From assembly GCA_016212685.1 (NCBI GenBank), contig JACREW010000277.1, positions 1 to 15,627 of the forward strand: DNA of 15,627 bases, in the 5' to 3' direction. The notes beneath the pieces were generated by a model. The model ran no database searches and was not told the DNA's origin. It saw only the letters and a program-made list of their open reading frames with translations. The stretch comes from Nitrospirota bacterium. Lineage in GTDB: Bacteria; Nitrospirota; Thermodesulfovibrionia; Thermodesulfovibrionales; Dissulfurispiraceae. This document shows positions 1 to 7,611 of this stretch, one piece after another; within the stretch, counting starts at the first letter, position 1, and every line of letters starts with the position of its first letter. The translations under genes were made by a program, and so were the position numbers.

Positions 1-722
1 ATGCCCCTGTCGTCAATATTGGTGAGGTCGTCGAACGTAAACATCAATTTCCTTATTTCATCGGCAAGTATCTGGTCTTTTTCTTCGATATTTTTCAGGA
101 TAATGTCTTCGGATGACCTGTCGAGCTGGTTAAGTATTTCGGCCACCGTTCTTATGCCTCCTATCTTCCTTCCCCTGGTATAACTCTGAAGCTGGGACTG
201 GAGAACGTCCTCCAGTTCTCCCAATATGGCCGGAGATATCTGATCGAGGCTCGCAATCCTGAGTGAAACATCTATCTTCAAATGCTCGGGAAGCTTTGCA
301 AGCACTTCGGCGCCCTGGGTAGGTTCGAGATGAGCAAGGACAATGGCGATGGTCTGCGGATGCTCGCGTGAAAGCAAGTTGGCCACGGCGCCCGAATCCA
401 GCCATCTCAGTATATCGAACGCGCTGGCGCCGCTCTCTATCTTATCCATCAGCTTTTTCGCCTGATCGTCGCCGAACGCCTTAGTCAGTATCTTCTTGAT
501 GTACTCCTCGTCGACGCCTAACATGGCGCTCCCGGCCTTTTCGTAAAAGTCTTTTATCACCGTTTTTGCTTCGTCGGGAGAGAGCTTTACCTTCGCCATC
601 ATTGGGACTATCCGCGCCAGTTCGAGCGGATCGAGGTGTTTGAATATCTGAGTAGCCGCATCCTCTCCTATTACGGAAAGAAAAGCCGCGACCTTTTCTA
701 CGCCGCTGAGTTTTTTTACCAT
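1..722 (-). CDS. fliG: Flagellar motor switch protein FliG (3' part cut by window edge)
   Basis: FliG is the C-ring rotor protein. It binds the cytoplasmic tail of FliF and takes torque from the stator. The reading frame opens with ATG at 722-720 and is open for 240 codons to the left edge; full FliG is about 330-340 residues. The N-terminal domain (about residues 5-107) begins MVKKLSGVEKVAAFLSVIGE. The middle domain carries the hallmark EHPQTIA at residues 120-126. Near the cut is the conserved MFTFDDL stretch that leads to the C-terminal domain. One base separates its ATG from the fliF TAG, and a GGAG lies just upstream inside the fliF end, so the two are translationally coupled. The charged torque-helix region lies outside the window. 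Confidence 0.95.
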   Translation of the reverse strand, partial: MVKKLSGVEKVAAFLSVIGEDAATQIFKHLDPLELARIVPMMAKVKLSPDEAKTVIKDFYEKAGSAMLGVDEEYIKKILTKAFGDDQAKKLMDKIESGASAFDILRWLDSGAVANLLSREHPQTIAIVLAHLEPTQGAEVLAKLPEHLKIDVSLRIASLDQISPAILGELEDVLQSQLQSYTRGRKIGGIRTVAEILNQLDRSSEDIILKNIEEKDQILADEIRKLMFTFDDLTNIDDRG

Positions 723-723
723 G

Positions 724-1245
724 CTACTCCGCCAGCCACTCCTTTAATATCATGGAAGCGCGCCTCGGGTCTTTTTTAACCATTTCGAGCACATCCTCCT
801 GTATAATCTCCTCCGGTTCGGCCGCAACGGTAGGGGCGCCGCGGGCAGGTATAACTCCTTCAGGCATCTTCCTTATCACGGGCGCCTTGAGCGCTTCCAC
901 AATCGGCTTGATGACAAAAAGTATAAGAAGGACCACGACTGCAAGCGGAATAAGATATTTTACTATAGACATTCCGATCTTTAGAAAATCTATTTTCGCA
1001 GGCGGCAGTTCTTCCACGCCTGTCTCGAAAGGCACGTTCTCGATAATAATCTGATCGCCCCTTTCTTTGTTATATCCTATAGCGCCCATCAGCAGTTCCC
1101 TATACTTTTTAATGTCCTCTTCGCTCCTCGGCGCATACGTCGTCTTGCCTTTCTCTTTTTTATAAGTGCCGTCCACGAGCACAGCTACGGATATGCTCTT
1201 GACCTCGCCCCTCGGCTGTATTATTTTGCTGACGCTCCTGCTCAC
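724..1245 (-). CDS. fliF: FliF C-terminal part (after an in-frame TAA in fliF)
   Basis: This is the C-terminal third of the MS-ring protein FliF, in the same frame as and directly after the N-terminal part; only a TAA codon (1248-1246) separates them. The first codon here is GTG, the conserved Val of the FliF motif NYEV. It continues with the typical SVAVLVDGTY block (residues 19-28), a periplasmic segment, the second membrane helix at about residues 96-118, a basic tail and the C-terminal FliG-binding helix ending ILKEWLAE. If the TAA is real, expression would need re-initiation at GTG, and I see no ribosome binding site there. Joined to the upstream part, FliF would be 502 residues, close to the usual size (about 520-560). 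Confidence 0.85.
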   Translation of the reverse strand: MSRSVSKIIQPRGEVKSISVAVLVDGTYKKEKGKTTYAPRSEEDIKKYRELLMGAIGYNKERGDQIIIENVPFETGVEELPPAKIDFLKIGMSIVKYLIPLAVVVLLILFVIKPIVEALKAPVIRKMPEGVIPARGAPTVAAEPEEIIQEDVLEMVKKDPRRASMILKEWLAE

Positions 1246-2232
1246 TTAATAATTTATGTTTTCTGACTGTCTCTGCGATAAAGGAGAAGAACCGCCTGTC
1301 TGCGCGGGCTGCTGGCCCGGCTGGTTGGACAATACGCCGGGAACCCCGCCTGTCGAGGCTCCTATGGATTTTTCCTGTGTGCGCTGCTCGTTCTTTACGG
1401 CAATAGTATCAGGATCGAATTTTTCTTCTGTCCTTTCGATCTGAGTAAAATTTATCTTTGTAGCAACACGTATTATGGCCTTTCCTCTTCCGACAATCCC
1501 TTCGAGCATGCTCTGAAGCTTGCTCTCATATTCCTTGTCTACGGATTTCTGGTATTCGAGTTGTTTAGAATCCGCAACAGCGTCCCCGGCAGCAGGCATT
1601 GAGAGGAGGTTCCCCATATTATCTATGACAGTAATGTTTTGGGGCTGCAACCCTTCAACGCTGCTCGATACAAGGTGGACTATGCCTCCTATCTGTCCTT
1701 GATTCAATACCCTTCCGGCTCTGAGCTTAAGCACTATGGATGCGGTCGGTTTTTCTTCCTTTTCGGTAAATATAGTGCGTTCGGGAATGGCGATATGCAC
1801 CCGCGCCTGCTCTACCTCGGAGAGCTGCCGTATAGTCCTCGTCAATTCGCCCTGAATAGCCCTTATGTAATTGAGCCTCTGGACGAATTCGGTAACGCCT
1901 ATCTGCGTCTTATCGAATATCTCAAACCCTACGCCGCCTCCCTGCGGTATGCCCTGAGCGGCAAGCTCGAGCCGAAGCTCGTAAACCCTGTTGCTGGGAA
2001 CATAAATAATATTTCCTTCGACCTTATAGGGAATCTTCATCTCTTTCAGTTTTGTGACTACCTGTCCGGCGTCTTCCTGGCCTAAGTTGCTGTAAAGAAC
2101 CTGAAAGTCGAGCCTTTGGCTCCAGAGCATTATTCCGGACATTAGGGCAACGCTTAACAGTATCACAAAAACAAGGGACAGTTTCCTCTTTAAAGGCCAT
2201 GCTTTAATATTTTCGATTATATCCGCCGCCAT
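1246..2232 (-). CDS. fliF: Flagellar MS-ring protein FliF, N-terminal part (ends at premature TAA)
   Basis: FliF forms the MS ring in the inner membrane, the base on which rotor and export apparatus assemble. This part has a first membrane helix at about residues 18-38 followed by the YscJ/FliF ring-building domain (LYSNLGQEDAGQVV, then a region rich in beta and helix motifs including the ARVHIAIPE block). It ends SENINY followed by TAA. Normal FliF proteins have NYEV here, so a Glu codon GAA appears changed to TAA by one base. The start ATG (2232-2230) has GGGGAG five bases upstream. It follows fliE after a 97-base spacer filled with a 7-bp periodic array. I treat fliF as either a recent nonsense mutant or a sequence error. 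Confidence 0.9.
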   Translation of the reverse strand: MAADIIENIKAWPLKRKLSLVFVILLSVALMSGIMLWSQRLDFQVLYSNLGQEDAGQVVTKLKEMKIPYKVEGNIIYVPSNRVYELRLELAAQGIPQGGGVGFEIFDKTQIGVTEFVQRLNYIRAIQGELTRTIRQLSEVEQARVHIAIPERTIFTEKEEKPTASIVLKLRAGRVLNQGQIGGIVHLVSSSVEGLQPQNITVIDNMGNLLSMPAAGDAVADSKQLEYQKSVDKEYESKLQSMLEGIVGRGKAIIRVATKINFTQIERTEEKFDPDTIAVKNEQRTQEKSIGASTGGVPGVLSNQPGQQPAQTGGSSPLSQRQSENINY

Positions 2233-2247
2233 TCTATCTCCCCGTAT

Positions 2248-2326
2248 GCGTCAGGCGTCGAGAGTCGAGGGTCGAGCGCTTAACGCTCCACGCAGAACGC
2301 ATGACGCTTGACGCGTTACGCAATTA
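2248..2326. repeat. Degenerate 7-bp periodic array between fliE and fliF
   Basis: On the plus strand the spacer reads as successive heptamers: GCGTCAG, GCGTCGA, GAGTCGA, GGGTCGA, a stray GC, then GCTTAAC, GCTCCAC, GCAGAAC, GCATGAC, GCTTGAC, GCGTTAC, GCAATTA. The last unit includes the fliE stop codon. Most units begin GC and later ones end AC, while the middle bases vary. No reading frame, promoter or terminator explains it. It is the largest gap inside the flgB-fliG gene run. Confidence 0.75.
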
Positions 2327-2617
2327 TACCTGCATCCTTGTTACTTCTTCATAAGCGGTAAGCAGTTTGTTCCTCACCTGCAGCATTGTCTGCAACGACA
2401 TATCAGCCTTTTCCATCGCGATAACTACGGTATGAATATCCTTGACCTCGCCTTTAGAGAAGTCCTCTATAGCCTTCTCGGCCTCGTTTTGAATCTGGGA
2501 TACCTCCTTTAGGGCATCCTTTATAGCATCCTCAAAGGACGCGCTGCTTTTTCCGGTTGCCTGCGCGGTCTTCGCAACACTCTGCGTTATCTCGCCTATT
2601 TTCTTTATCTCATCCAT
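2324..2617 (-). CDS. fliE: Flagellar hook-basal body protein FliE
   Basis: FliE is the small periplasmic adaptor that joins the MS ring and export gate to the proximal rod. The protein has 97 residues, as usual for FliE (about 100). The C-terminal half carries the family signature: AMEKADMSLQTMLQVRNKLL followed by TAYEEVTRMQV at the end. The N-terminal half is variable and helical, as in other FliE proteins. ATG at 2617-2615 has AGGGGGTG upstream. It lies 19 bases after flgC, and the order flgB-flgC-fliE-fliF-fliG is the classic basal-body arrangement. Confidence 0.95.
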   Translation of the reverse strand: MDEIKKIGEITQSVAKTAQATGKSSASFEDAIKDALKEVSQIQNEAEKAIEDFSKGEVKDIHTVVIAMEKADMSLQTMLQVRNKLLTAYEEVTRMQV

Positions 2618-2636
2618 AATAACACCCCCTAATCAA

Positions 2637-3044
2637 TTATACCCTAGTAAGGTCTAAAGTTTTCATAAACATCTCTTTATACGAATTGATTATAGTTAAA
2701 TTAGCCTCGTAGGCCCTGGTGGCAGAGATAAGGTTAACCGTCTCTTCTATAGTGTTGATGTTAGGATAGCTCACATAACCTCCCTTGTCGGCATCCGGAT
2801 GCGCCGGGTCGTAAACCATCCTAAAAGGTCTTTGGTCCTCGATGATCTTCGGTATATTTACGCCTGCCGAATGCTCATCGAACAGATATGATTCAAAAAC
2901 CACATCCTTCCTCTTGTAAGGGCCTCCATCGGGCGTACGGGTGGAATTTACGTTTGCGATATTGGAAGCTATAACATTCATCCTTATTTTCTGCGCCTCA
3001 AGCGCTGTCGCGCTGATCTTCAACGGCATAAACATGTCTTTCAT
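2637..3044 (-). CDS. flgC: Flagellar basal-body rod protein FlgC
   Basis: FlgC is a proximal rod subunit exported by the flagellar type III system. The 135 residues match the family length. Near the N-terminus is the rod-family motif with SNIANVNSTRTPDGGPYKRK (about residues 27-46), and the C-terminus has the coiled-coil rod motif with NLISATRAYEANLTIINSYK and the ending MKTLDLTRV. The start overlaps the flgB stop by one base (TAATG), with a strong AAGGAGG upstream. A second in-frame ATG three codons later is possible but has poorer spacing. Confidence 0.95.
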   Translation of the reverse strand: MKDMFMPLKISATALEAQKIRMNVIASNIANVNSTRTPDGGPYKRKDVVFESYLFDEHSAGVNIPKIIEDQRPFRMVYDPAHPDADKGGYVSYPNINTIEETVNLISATRAYEANLTIINSYKEMFMKTLDLTRV

Positions 3045-3391
3045 TACCTTCCTCCTTTGATCACATCTTTCATCATTCTCACCTTCATAGTCATCAACTG
3101 AATTGCCGTGTTATATGTTAGAGTATTTTCCGCAACCTTTGCCATCTCTATATCGAGATTCACTGTGTTTCCATCCCGATTAGGCATAGTGCTTAACGGC
3201 TCATAGACTTCATAACTTTTCTCTTTCAAACCCGGCCCTTCAACGGCCTTGCGGAGTTCTTTCTGAAACGATATATCCTTTGCCTTGTAGCCGGGCGTAT
3301 CCGCGTTCGCAATATTCGACGCAAGCAGTTTTTGCCTGAAGGTTGCAACATCGAGCATGCCTTCGAGCGTTTTAATGGTTTTATCCGGCAT
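3044..3391 (-). CDS. flgB: Flagellar basal-body rod protein FlgB
   Basis: FlgB is the first proximal rod subunit, which contacts FliE. The 115-residue protein has the diagnostic SNIANADTPGYKAKD motif (about residues 25-39) and a C-terminal helix with NTLTYNTAIQLMTMKVRMMK, both part of the flagellar rod fold. ATG at 3391-3389 is preceded by GGAGGGG at good spacing. A 66-base gap separates it from the upstream response regulator and holds a candidate sigma-54 promoter whose predicted start would give a leader of about 39 bases. This makes flgB the likely head of its own transcription unit as well as part of the longer operon. Confidence 0.95.
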   Translation of the reverse strand: MPDKTIKTLEGMLDVATFRQKLLASNIANADTPGYKAKDISFQKELRKAVEGPGLKEKSYEVYEPLSTMPNRDGNTVNLDIEMAKVAENTLTYNTAIQLMTMKVRMMKDVIKGGR

Positions 3392-3440
3392 AATCCCCTC
3401 CGTTTATGACAAAATGCCTTAAATCCTCTTGAGATTTTAA

Positions 3441-3456
3441 TGCAAATTTCATTCCC
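3441..3456 (-). promoter_or_regulatory. Candidate sigma-54 promoter for flgB
   Basis: On the minus strand the sequence GGGAATGAAATTTGCA has the GG-N10-GC spacing of sigma-54 promoters and a perfect -12 element TTGCA. The -24 element is a partial match (GGGAATG against TGGCACG). The predicted start near 3430 lies about 39 bases before the flgB ATG. The site directly follows the FleR/FlrC-like regulator gene. Sigma-54 control of flgB by FlrC-type regulators is known in Vibrio and Pseudomonas; its use here is inference. Confidence 0.5.
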
Positions 3457-3457
3457 G

Positions 3458-4756
3458 TTATTTCTTTACCTCTTCTTCGGAAATTCCGTATTCCTTTATT
3501 TTATTGCGGATGGTCCTTACGCTTACCCCCAATAATTGCGCCGTCCTTGTTCTGTTGCCGTCGGTCTCCCTGAGGGTATTCACGATCAGATCCCTCTCCA
3601 TGTCTTTCATCCTGCCTGCAGGCGCATTCTGTCCCCCCGGCTCCTGCCCTTGAGCCCCGACCCCCTCGACAGGCGGCAACAGCGTCTCTGCTTTGGATAT
3701 AACGGCTGTCCTGTAAATAAGATTTTCGAGTTCCCTTACATTGCCTTCCCACGCGCTTTTCAACATGTAGGATTCGAGATCGCCGGAGATCTTAAATGCC
3801 CTCCCCATCTTTTGTGAAAGCCTTCGGATAAAAAACTCCGCCAGGGGTATTATGTCTTCGCGCCGCTCCCTGAGAGGAGGCAGCTTTATCGGGAATACAT
3901 TCAGGCGGTAATAGAGGTCTTCCCTGAAACGCCCTTTTTTCACCTCCGATAAGAGGTCTTTATTTGTGGTCGCTATGATCCTGACATCCACAGGAATGGG
4001 CGAGCGGCCTCCTACTCTGTCTACCTCCCGCTCCTGTATCGCCCTCAAGAACTTAGCCTGCAGCGGGAAGGCCATCTCGCTAACCTCATCGAGGAGCAGC
4101 GTACCTTTATCCGCAAACTCGAACTTGCCTATCCGTTTATCCACCGCGCCGGTAAACGCGCCCTTTTCATGTCCGAAGAGCTCCGCCTCCAACAGGCTTT
4201 CAGATATTGCAGCGCAGTTTATCGCGACAAAGGGCTTATCCGCCCTGAGACTGTTTTTGTGGATAATCCGCGCTATGACTTCCTTTCCCGTCCCGCTTTC
4301 CCCGGATAAGAGCACTGTTATATCGCTCTTAGCAACCTCCCTTATTACGGCCATAAGGTTCTTCATAACCTGCGATTCCGCCACTATATCGCTGTCCTCA
4401 GACGGGAGTATCCTATCGATAACCCTTTTGAGAGACTCTAAGGAGAAGGGTTTCATAATGTAGTCGGTAGCTCCCAGTTTCATTGCGTCCACCGCATTTT
4501 CGACGGTTCCGTAACCCGTTATCACGATAACAGGAACGAATATTCCCTTCTTCCTTATCTCCTGAAGGAACTCGATACCGTTCATCCTGGGCATCTTCAT
4601 GTCGGTGATAATGAGAGAAAAATCCGCAAGATTAAGTTCATTAAGGACATCGACAGGATTGTGATATACCGTCGGCTTGAAACCGAACCGTTTTAAAGAT
4701 TCCTGTATCGCCAGCGCCATATCCGCTTCGTCGTCGACTATCAATACGGATATCAC
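3458..4756 (-). CDS. Sigma-54-dependent response regulator, FleR/FlrC-like
   Basis: This is an NtrC-family response regulator of 432 residues with three domains. The receiver domain (about 1-118) has the acidic pair D8/D9, phospho-acceptor D52, T80 and K102. The AAA+ sigma-54 activation domain has Walker A GESGTGKE at 152-159, the sigma-54 contact loop GAFTGA at 199-204 and Walker B LLLDE at 220-224. The C-terminal Fis-type helix-turn-helix lies at about 385-425. It starts with GTG and overlaps the kinase stop as GTGA, so the two are coupled. Position between a FleS-like kinase and flgB indicates the FleR/FlrC role: activation of hook-basal-body promoters. The assignment to flagella rests on context and overall similarity. 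Confidence 0.9.
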   Translation of the reverse strand: MISVLIVDDEADMALAIQESLKRFGFKPTVYHNPVDVLNELNLADFSLIITDMKMPRMNGIEFLQEIRKKGIFVPVIVITGYGTVENAVDAMKLGATDYIMKPFSLESLKRVIDRILPSEDSDIVAESQVMKNLMAVIREVAKSDITVLLSGESGTGKEVIARIIHKNSLRADKPFVAINCAAISESLLEAELFGHEKGAFTGAVDKRIGKFEFADKGTLLLDEVSEMAFPLQAKFLRAIQEREVDRVGGRSPIPVDVRIIATTNKDLLSEVKKGRFREDLYYRLNVFPIKLPPLRERREDIIPLAEFFIRRLSQKMGRAFKISGDLESYMLKSAWEGNVRELENLIYRTAVISKAETLLPPVEGVGAQGQEPGGQNAPAGRMKDMERDLIVNTLRETDGNRTRTAQLLGVSVRTIRNKIKEYGISEEEVKK

Positions 4757-5886
4757 AGCAACTCCTTCATTCCTTCGCCCTTGAACTCCGTTATCGGCAG
4801 CGTAATAATAAACTCCGTTCCCTTCCCCGCTTCGCTTATTACGTCTATGTGTCCCTTATGCGCCCTTATTATCGAGGCGGTTATGGACATGCCGAGCCCG
4901 GTTCCCCTGTCCTTTGTGGAGAAGAAAGGCTCGAACATCCTCGATCTTATTTCTTCATCCATGCCGACGCCATTGTCTTTAATAGCAATTTCTACATTTT
5001 CAAACGCATCCTTGACCCTTATGTTTACCGTCCCTCCATCGGGCATCGCATGCACCGAATTCAAGAGTATATTTATCAACGCCTGCCTGATGAGTCCCCT
5101 GTCAAGAGGCAACCAGTATGCGCCGTTTTCGGGAAAAAAAATTTGTATTTTACTGCTTGCGAAGAGTTCTTTAAAGTCATCGCAGGTTTCCCTTATCACG
5201 TCGTTTAAGCAATGATATTCAAGCCTCGGTTTTATCTCTTTGGTAAACCTGAGCATATTGTCGAGAGTATTCACCAGCGACCTTACCGAACCGGATATCC
5301 TGTTTGCGTAATCGCCGTGATCTGTCCCTTTCAAATCGCTGGAGAGCAGGCCGGCAAAAAGCTCTATGCTGCCGAGAGGATTCCTTATTTCATGGGCTAT
5401 CTTCATCACAAGCTCTCCCATGGCGGTCAGCCTCCTGTTCCTCTCGCTCTCGGATTCGAGCTGTTTCAGCCTCGTTATATCTTTGAATATCAACACATGC
5501 CCGATAATATCTCCATCCCTGCCTTTTACGCCGGAACGGGATGCGAGTGCATAAAAAGGCCTGCCGTTTTCCGGAACTATAACCTCTCCCTTTATGGATG
5601 CATGTATCGATGTTCCGCCTATGACGCCGCCTGCATCGATGTTAAGCATATTCCCGGCAGCGCTGTTTACAATCCTGACAACCCCGCCCCTATCAAAAAA
5701 AACAACTCCGACATCTATGCTGTCTAAAATGCTGTCCAGCAACTGCTTCTTGTGATCTACCTCTTCCGTCAGCAGCTTGACCTTATCCTCGAGGGCGCTG
5801 TAATACTGCGTAAGGGTAGCCGAAGCGGAATTGAAGGTCTCTATCGCCCTGTTCAAAAGGTCGGTATTATTCTCGATATGCGCCAT
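4753..5886 (-). CDS. PAS-domain sensor histidine kinase, FleS/FlrB-like
   Basis: This is a cytoplasmic sensor kinase of 377 residues with no membrane helix. Residues 10-48 form a predicted coiled coil, then a PAS domain (about 48-140). The dimerisation domain has phospho-acceptor H165 in AHEIRNPLG. The ATPase domain has the N box with N276, the G1 motif DNGVGM (304-309), the F box EPFFSTKD (319-326) and the G2 motif GTGLGM (328-333). I chose ATG 5886-5884: it is one base after the TPR stop and has GGAGAG eight bases upstream. An upstream in-frame start would overlap the TPR gene by 80 bases. The absence of membrane segments and the partner regulator match FleS/FlrB, whose signal is thought to be basal-body assembly state. 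Confidence 0.9.
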   Translation of the reverse strand: MAHIENNTDLLNRAIETFNSASATLTQYYSALEDKVKLLTEEVDHKKQLLDSILDSIDVGVVFFDRGGVVRIVNSAAGNMLNIDAGGVIGGTSIHASIKGEVIVPENGRPFYALASRSGVKGRDGDIIGHVLIFKDITRLKQLESESERNRRLTAMGELVMKIAHEIRNPLGSIELFAGLLSSDLKGTDHGDYANRISGSVRSLVNTLDNMLRFTKEIKPRLEYHCLNDVIRETCDDFKELFASSKIQIFFPENGAYWLPLDRGLIRQALINILLNSVHAMPDGGTVNIRVKDAFENVEIAIKDNGVGMDEEIRSRMFEPFFSTKDRGTGLGMSITASIIRAHKGHIDVISEAGKGTEFIITLPITEFKGEGMKELL

Positions 5887-5887
5887 A

Positions 5888-7576
5888 TCAATTACTCTCC
5901 GAAATAAGCGCTGACGCGGCTGCTGCAACGTCTCCGCCGCCGCTGACCGCCTTTTTAAGGTACTCATCGCTTTTCGTCAGCTTCCCGTACTGATAGTAAA
6001 CCCACTGGAGACTCTTCGAGTCTTTTATATCGCGATCCAGCGCCTTTTTATAATACAATTTTGCCTTTGCATAATCTTTGGAAATATAGTAGAAATCTCC
6101 GGCTTTAAGAGATGAAAGCCCGTCGCCCCTGTCCGACGCCATAACATAATACTTCAATGCGCCGGATTTGTCGCCTTTCTTATAATACAAATCGCCGAGC
6201 TTTGCGGCGGGTCTGTAATCCTTTGCGGTTTTCACTATGTTCAGCAGGTAATCTATGGCGGCATTATACTTCCCTTCCCTTTCCATAATCTCCGCGATCA
6301 TCGCAGCGGCCCTCGGCGCATAACGGGTATCGGCCATAATAGGTTCGAGAAACTTTTTGGCTTCCGGATATCTCCCCTCGGCCATAAGAAGTTCGGACAA
6401 ATAAAGGGCGGCTTCTCCTTTCGGATAGCTCCGCGCAGCCTTTCTGAGGAGCGCCGTGCCTTCCGCCTTCTTGCCGCTTGCGATAAAATACCGCGAAACA
6501 TCCATCAAAAAAGGGCTGTCTTCGGCTATATGCCACGAGAACCTCGAAAGGTATTCCATAGCTTTGGGATCTCCCGAATTCATAATGTTCTTAAGTCTTT
6601 TTTCCATTTCAGCGGACCTTATTTTTTTATCTTTCACGTAGGTGAGATAGCGAAGGGCGCCTTCGACATTTTCTTTTTTGTCGTACAATGCGACTATCTT
6701 CATTTTGAAATCATCTCCGGGCTCGTAAGACAATAATTCAATTCTCAATTTCAAGGCGTCGTCGATCTTATCAGCGCTTTCATAGATCATAAGCAATATC
6801 CTCTTCGCCTTGAGCTTCTCAACCCTCGAACCCGGCCCGTCTATTATAGACTTGCTGAGCATTTCCGCGTCCCTTGTCTTTCGCGCATAAAACAGTATCC
6901 ACACTTTTTCTGCCCTTATATCCTGCTCTTTGAGAACGGCCGGAGCTATCTTGTTGATAGTCTCCACAGCCTCTCTATGCAACCCCTTGCCGCTGTTTAT
7001 CATTGCGCGCACATAGAGGGCGCGCGGGTCCGTTTCCATCGTCTTTTTGCCGACCCCTTCCAGCAAATTTTCGGCCTTTTTGAGATCCCAGAACTTTAAT
7101 GCCAATTCCGCTTTCCCGATGGAAGCCTTGTCTTTTAACGGCCCCGCGACCGTATCGAAATACTGCTCCGCTTCTTTGAATTTCTGGAGATGCAGGGCGG
7201 TATACCCGAGGAAAAAATTCGCTTCGTTTATATACTCTGAGTTTGGGGCTGACGAAACGAATCGCTTAATGTTCTGCCATGCCTCATAATAGTTTTGGAG
7301 ATAATAATCCGTCTTCCCCATTCCGAACAATGCCCTGTCGAACAAAGGCCCTTTCTTCTCCGCAAGAAATATCTCCCTGTAAAGCTCTTTTGCCTTTGTA
7401 TAACTCTTTTTGCTGAGATATTCATCCGCCTTTTTAAGCCTGTCTTCGGAGGCGATTACCGGACCCGCAAAATAATAGGCAACAAGCAGCGCACAGCACA
7501 CCGCTAAAACGATCAGGAATCCCCTCGATAGATGTTCTTTTCCCCTCATTGCATATGCGGTATTATTAAAACTCAT
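5888..7576 (-). CDS. Exported or membrane-anchored TPR-repeat protein
   Basis: This protein has 562 residues and I do not recognise a named family. Residues 19-41 are strongly hydrophobic (FLIVLAVCCALLVAYYFAG) and are followed by VIASED, so it is either a cleaved signal peptide or an N-terminal anchor. The rest is a long series of tetratricopeptide-like helical pairs, for example ADEYLSKKSYTKAKELYREI near residue 51, AEGRYPEAKKFLEPIM, and GKYNAAIDYLLNIVK later. The TPR region should lie in the periplasm. The start at 7576 has only a weak GGA upstream; an in-frame ATG at 7549 is an alternative. It is the first gene of the flagellar operon and its stop is one base before the kinase start, so a link to flagellar assembly or kinase input is plausible but unproven. 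Confidence 0.75.
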   Translation of the reverse strand: MSFNNTAYAMRGKEHLSRGFLIVLAVCCALLVAYYFAGPVIASEDRLKKADEYLSKKSYTKAKELYREIFLAEKKGPLFDRALFGMGKTDYYLQNYYEAWQNIKRFVSSAPNSEYINEANFFLGYTALHLQKFKEAEQYFDTVAGPLKDKASIGKAELALKFWDLKKAENLLEGVGKKTMETDPRALYVRAMINSGKGLHREAVETINKIAPAVLKEQDIRAEKVWILFYARKTRDAEMLSKSIIDGPGSRVEKLKAKRILLMIYESADKIDDALKLRIELLSYEPGDDFKMKIVALYDKKENVEGALRYLTYVKDKKIRSAEMEKRLKNIMNSGDPKAMEYLSRFSWHIAEDSPFLMDVSRYFIASGKKAEGTALLRKAARSYPKGEAALYLSELLMAEGRYPEAKKFLEPIMADTRYAPRAAAMIAEIMEREGKYNAAIDYLLNIVKTAKDYRPAAKLGDLYYKKGDKSGALKYYVMASDRGDGLSSLKAGDFYYISKDYAKAKLYYKKALDRDIKDSKSLQWVYYQYGKLTKSDEYLKKAVSGGGDVAAAASALISESN

Positions 7577-7595
7577 AAATTTCCATGTTTGTTAT

Positions 7596-7611
7596 TGAAA
7601 GAAATGTGCCA
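7596..7611 (-). promoter_or_regulatory. Candidate sigma-54 promoter for the TPR-kinase-regulator-flagellar operon
   Basis: On the minus strand TGGCACATTTCTTTCA has a perfect -24 element (TGGCACA) with the right spacing to a -12 element TTTCA, which differs from TTGCA at the usually conserved G. The predicted start near 7585 leaves a leader of only about nine bases to the ATG at 7576. A FleQ-like box lies about 97 bp upstream of the -24 element, a normal distance for a sigma-54 enhancer site. Confidence 0.5.

Noticed and set aside
1246..1248. Stop-codon reassignment as the explanation of the fliF TAA
   Set aside because: TAA ends several intact genes here (flgB, flgC, fliE, rnc, acpP, the FleQ-like gene with three in a row), so TAA is a normal stop in this genome.
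3421..3437. Imperfect hairpin between the response regulator and flgB
   Set aside because: Stem of five pairs plus a bulge and no T tract; the candidate sigma-54 promoter explains the spacer better.
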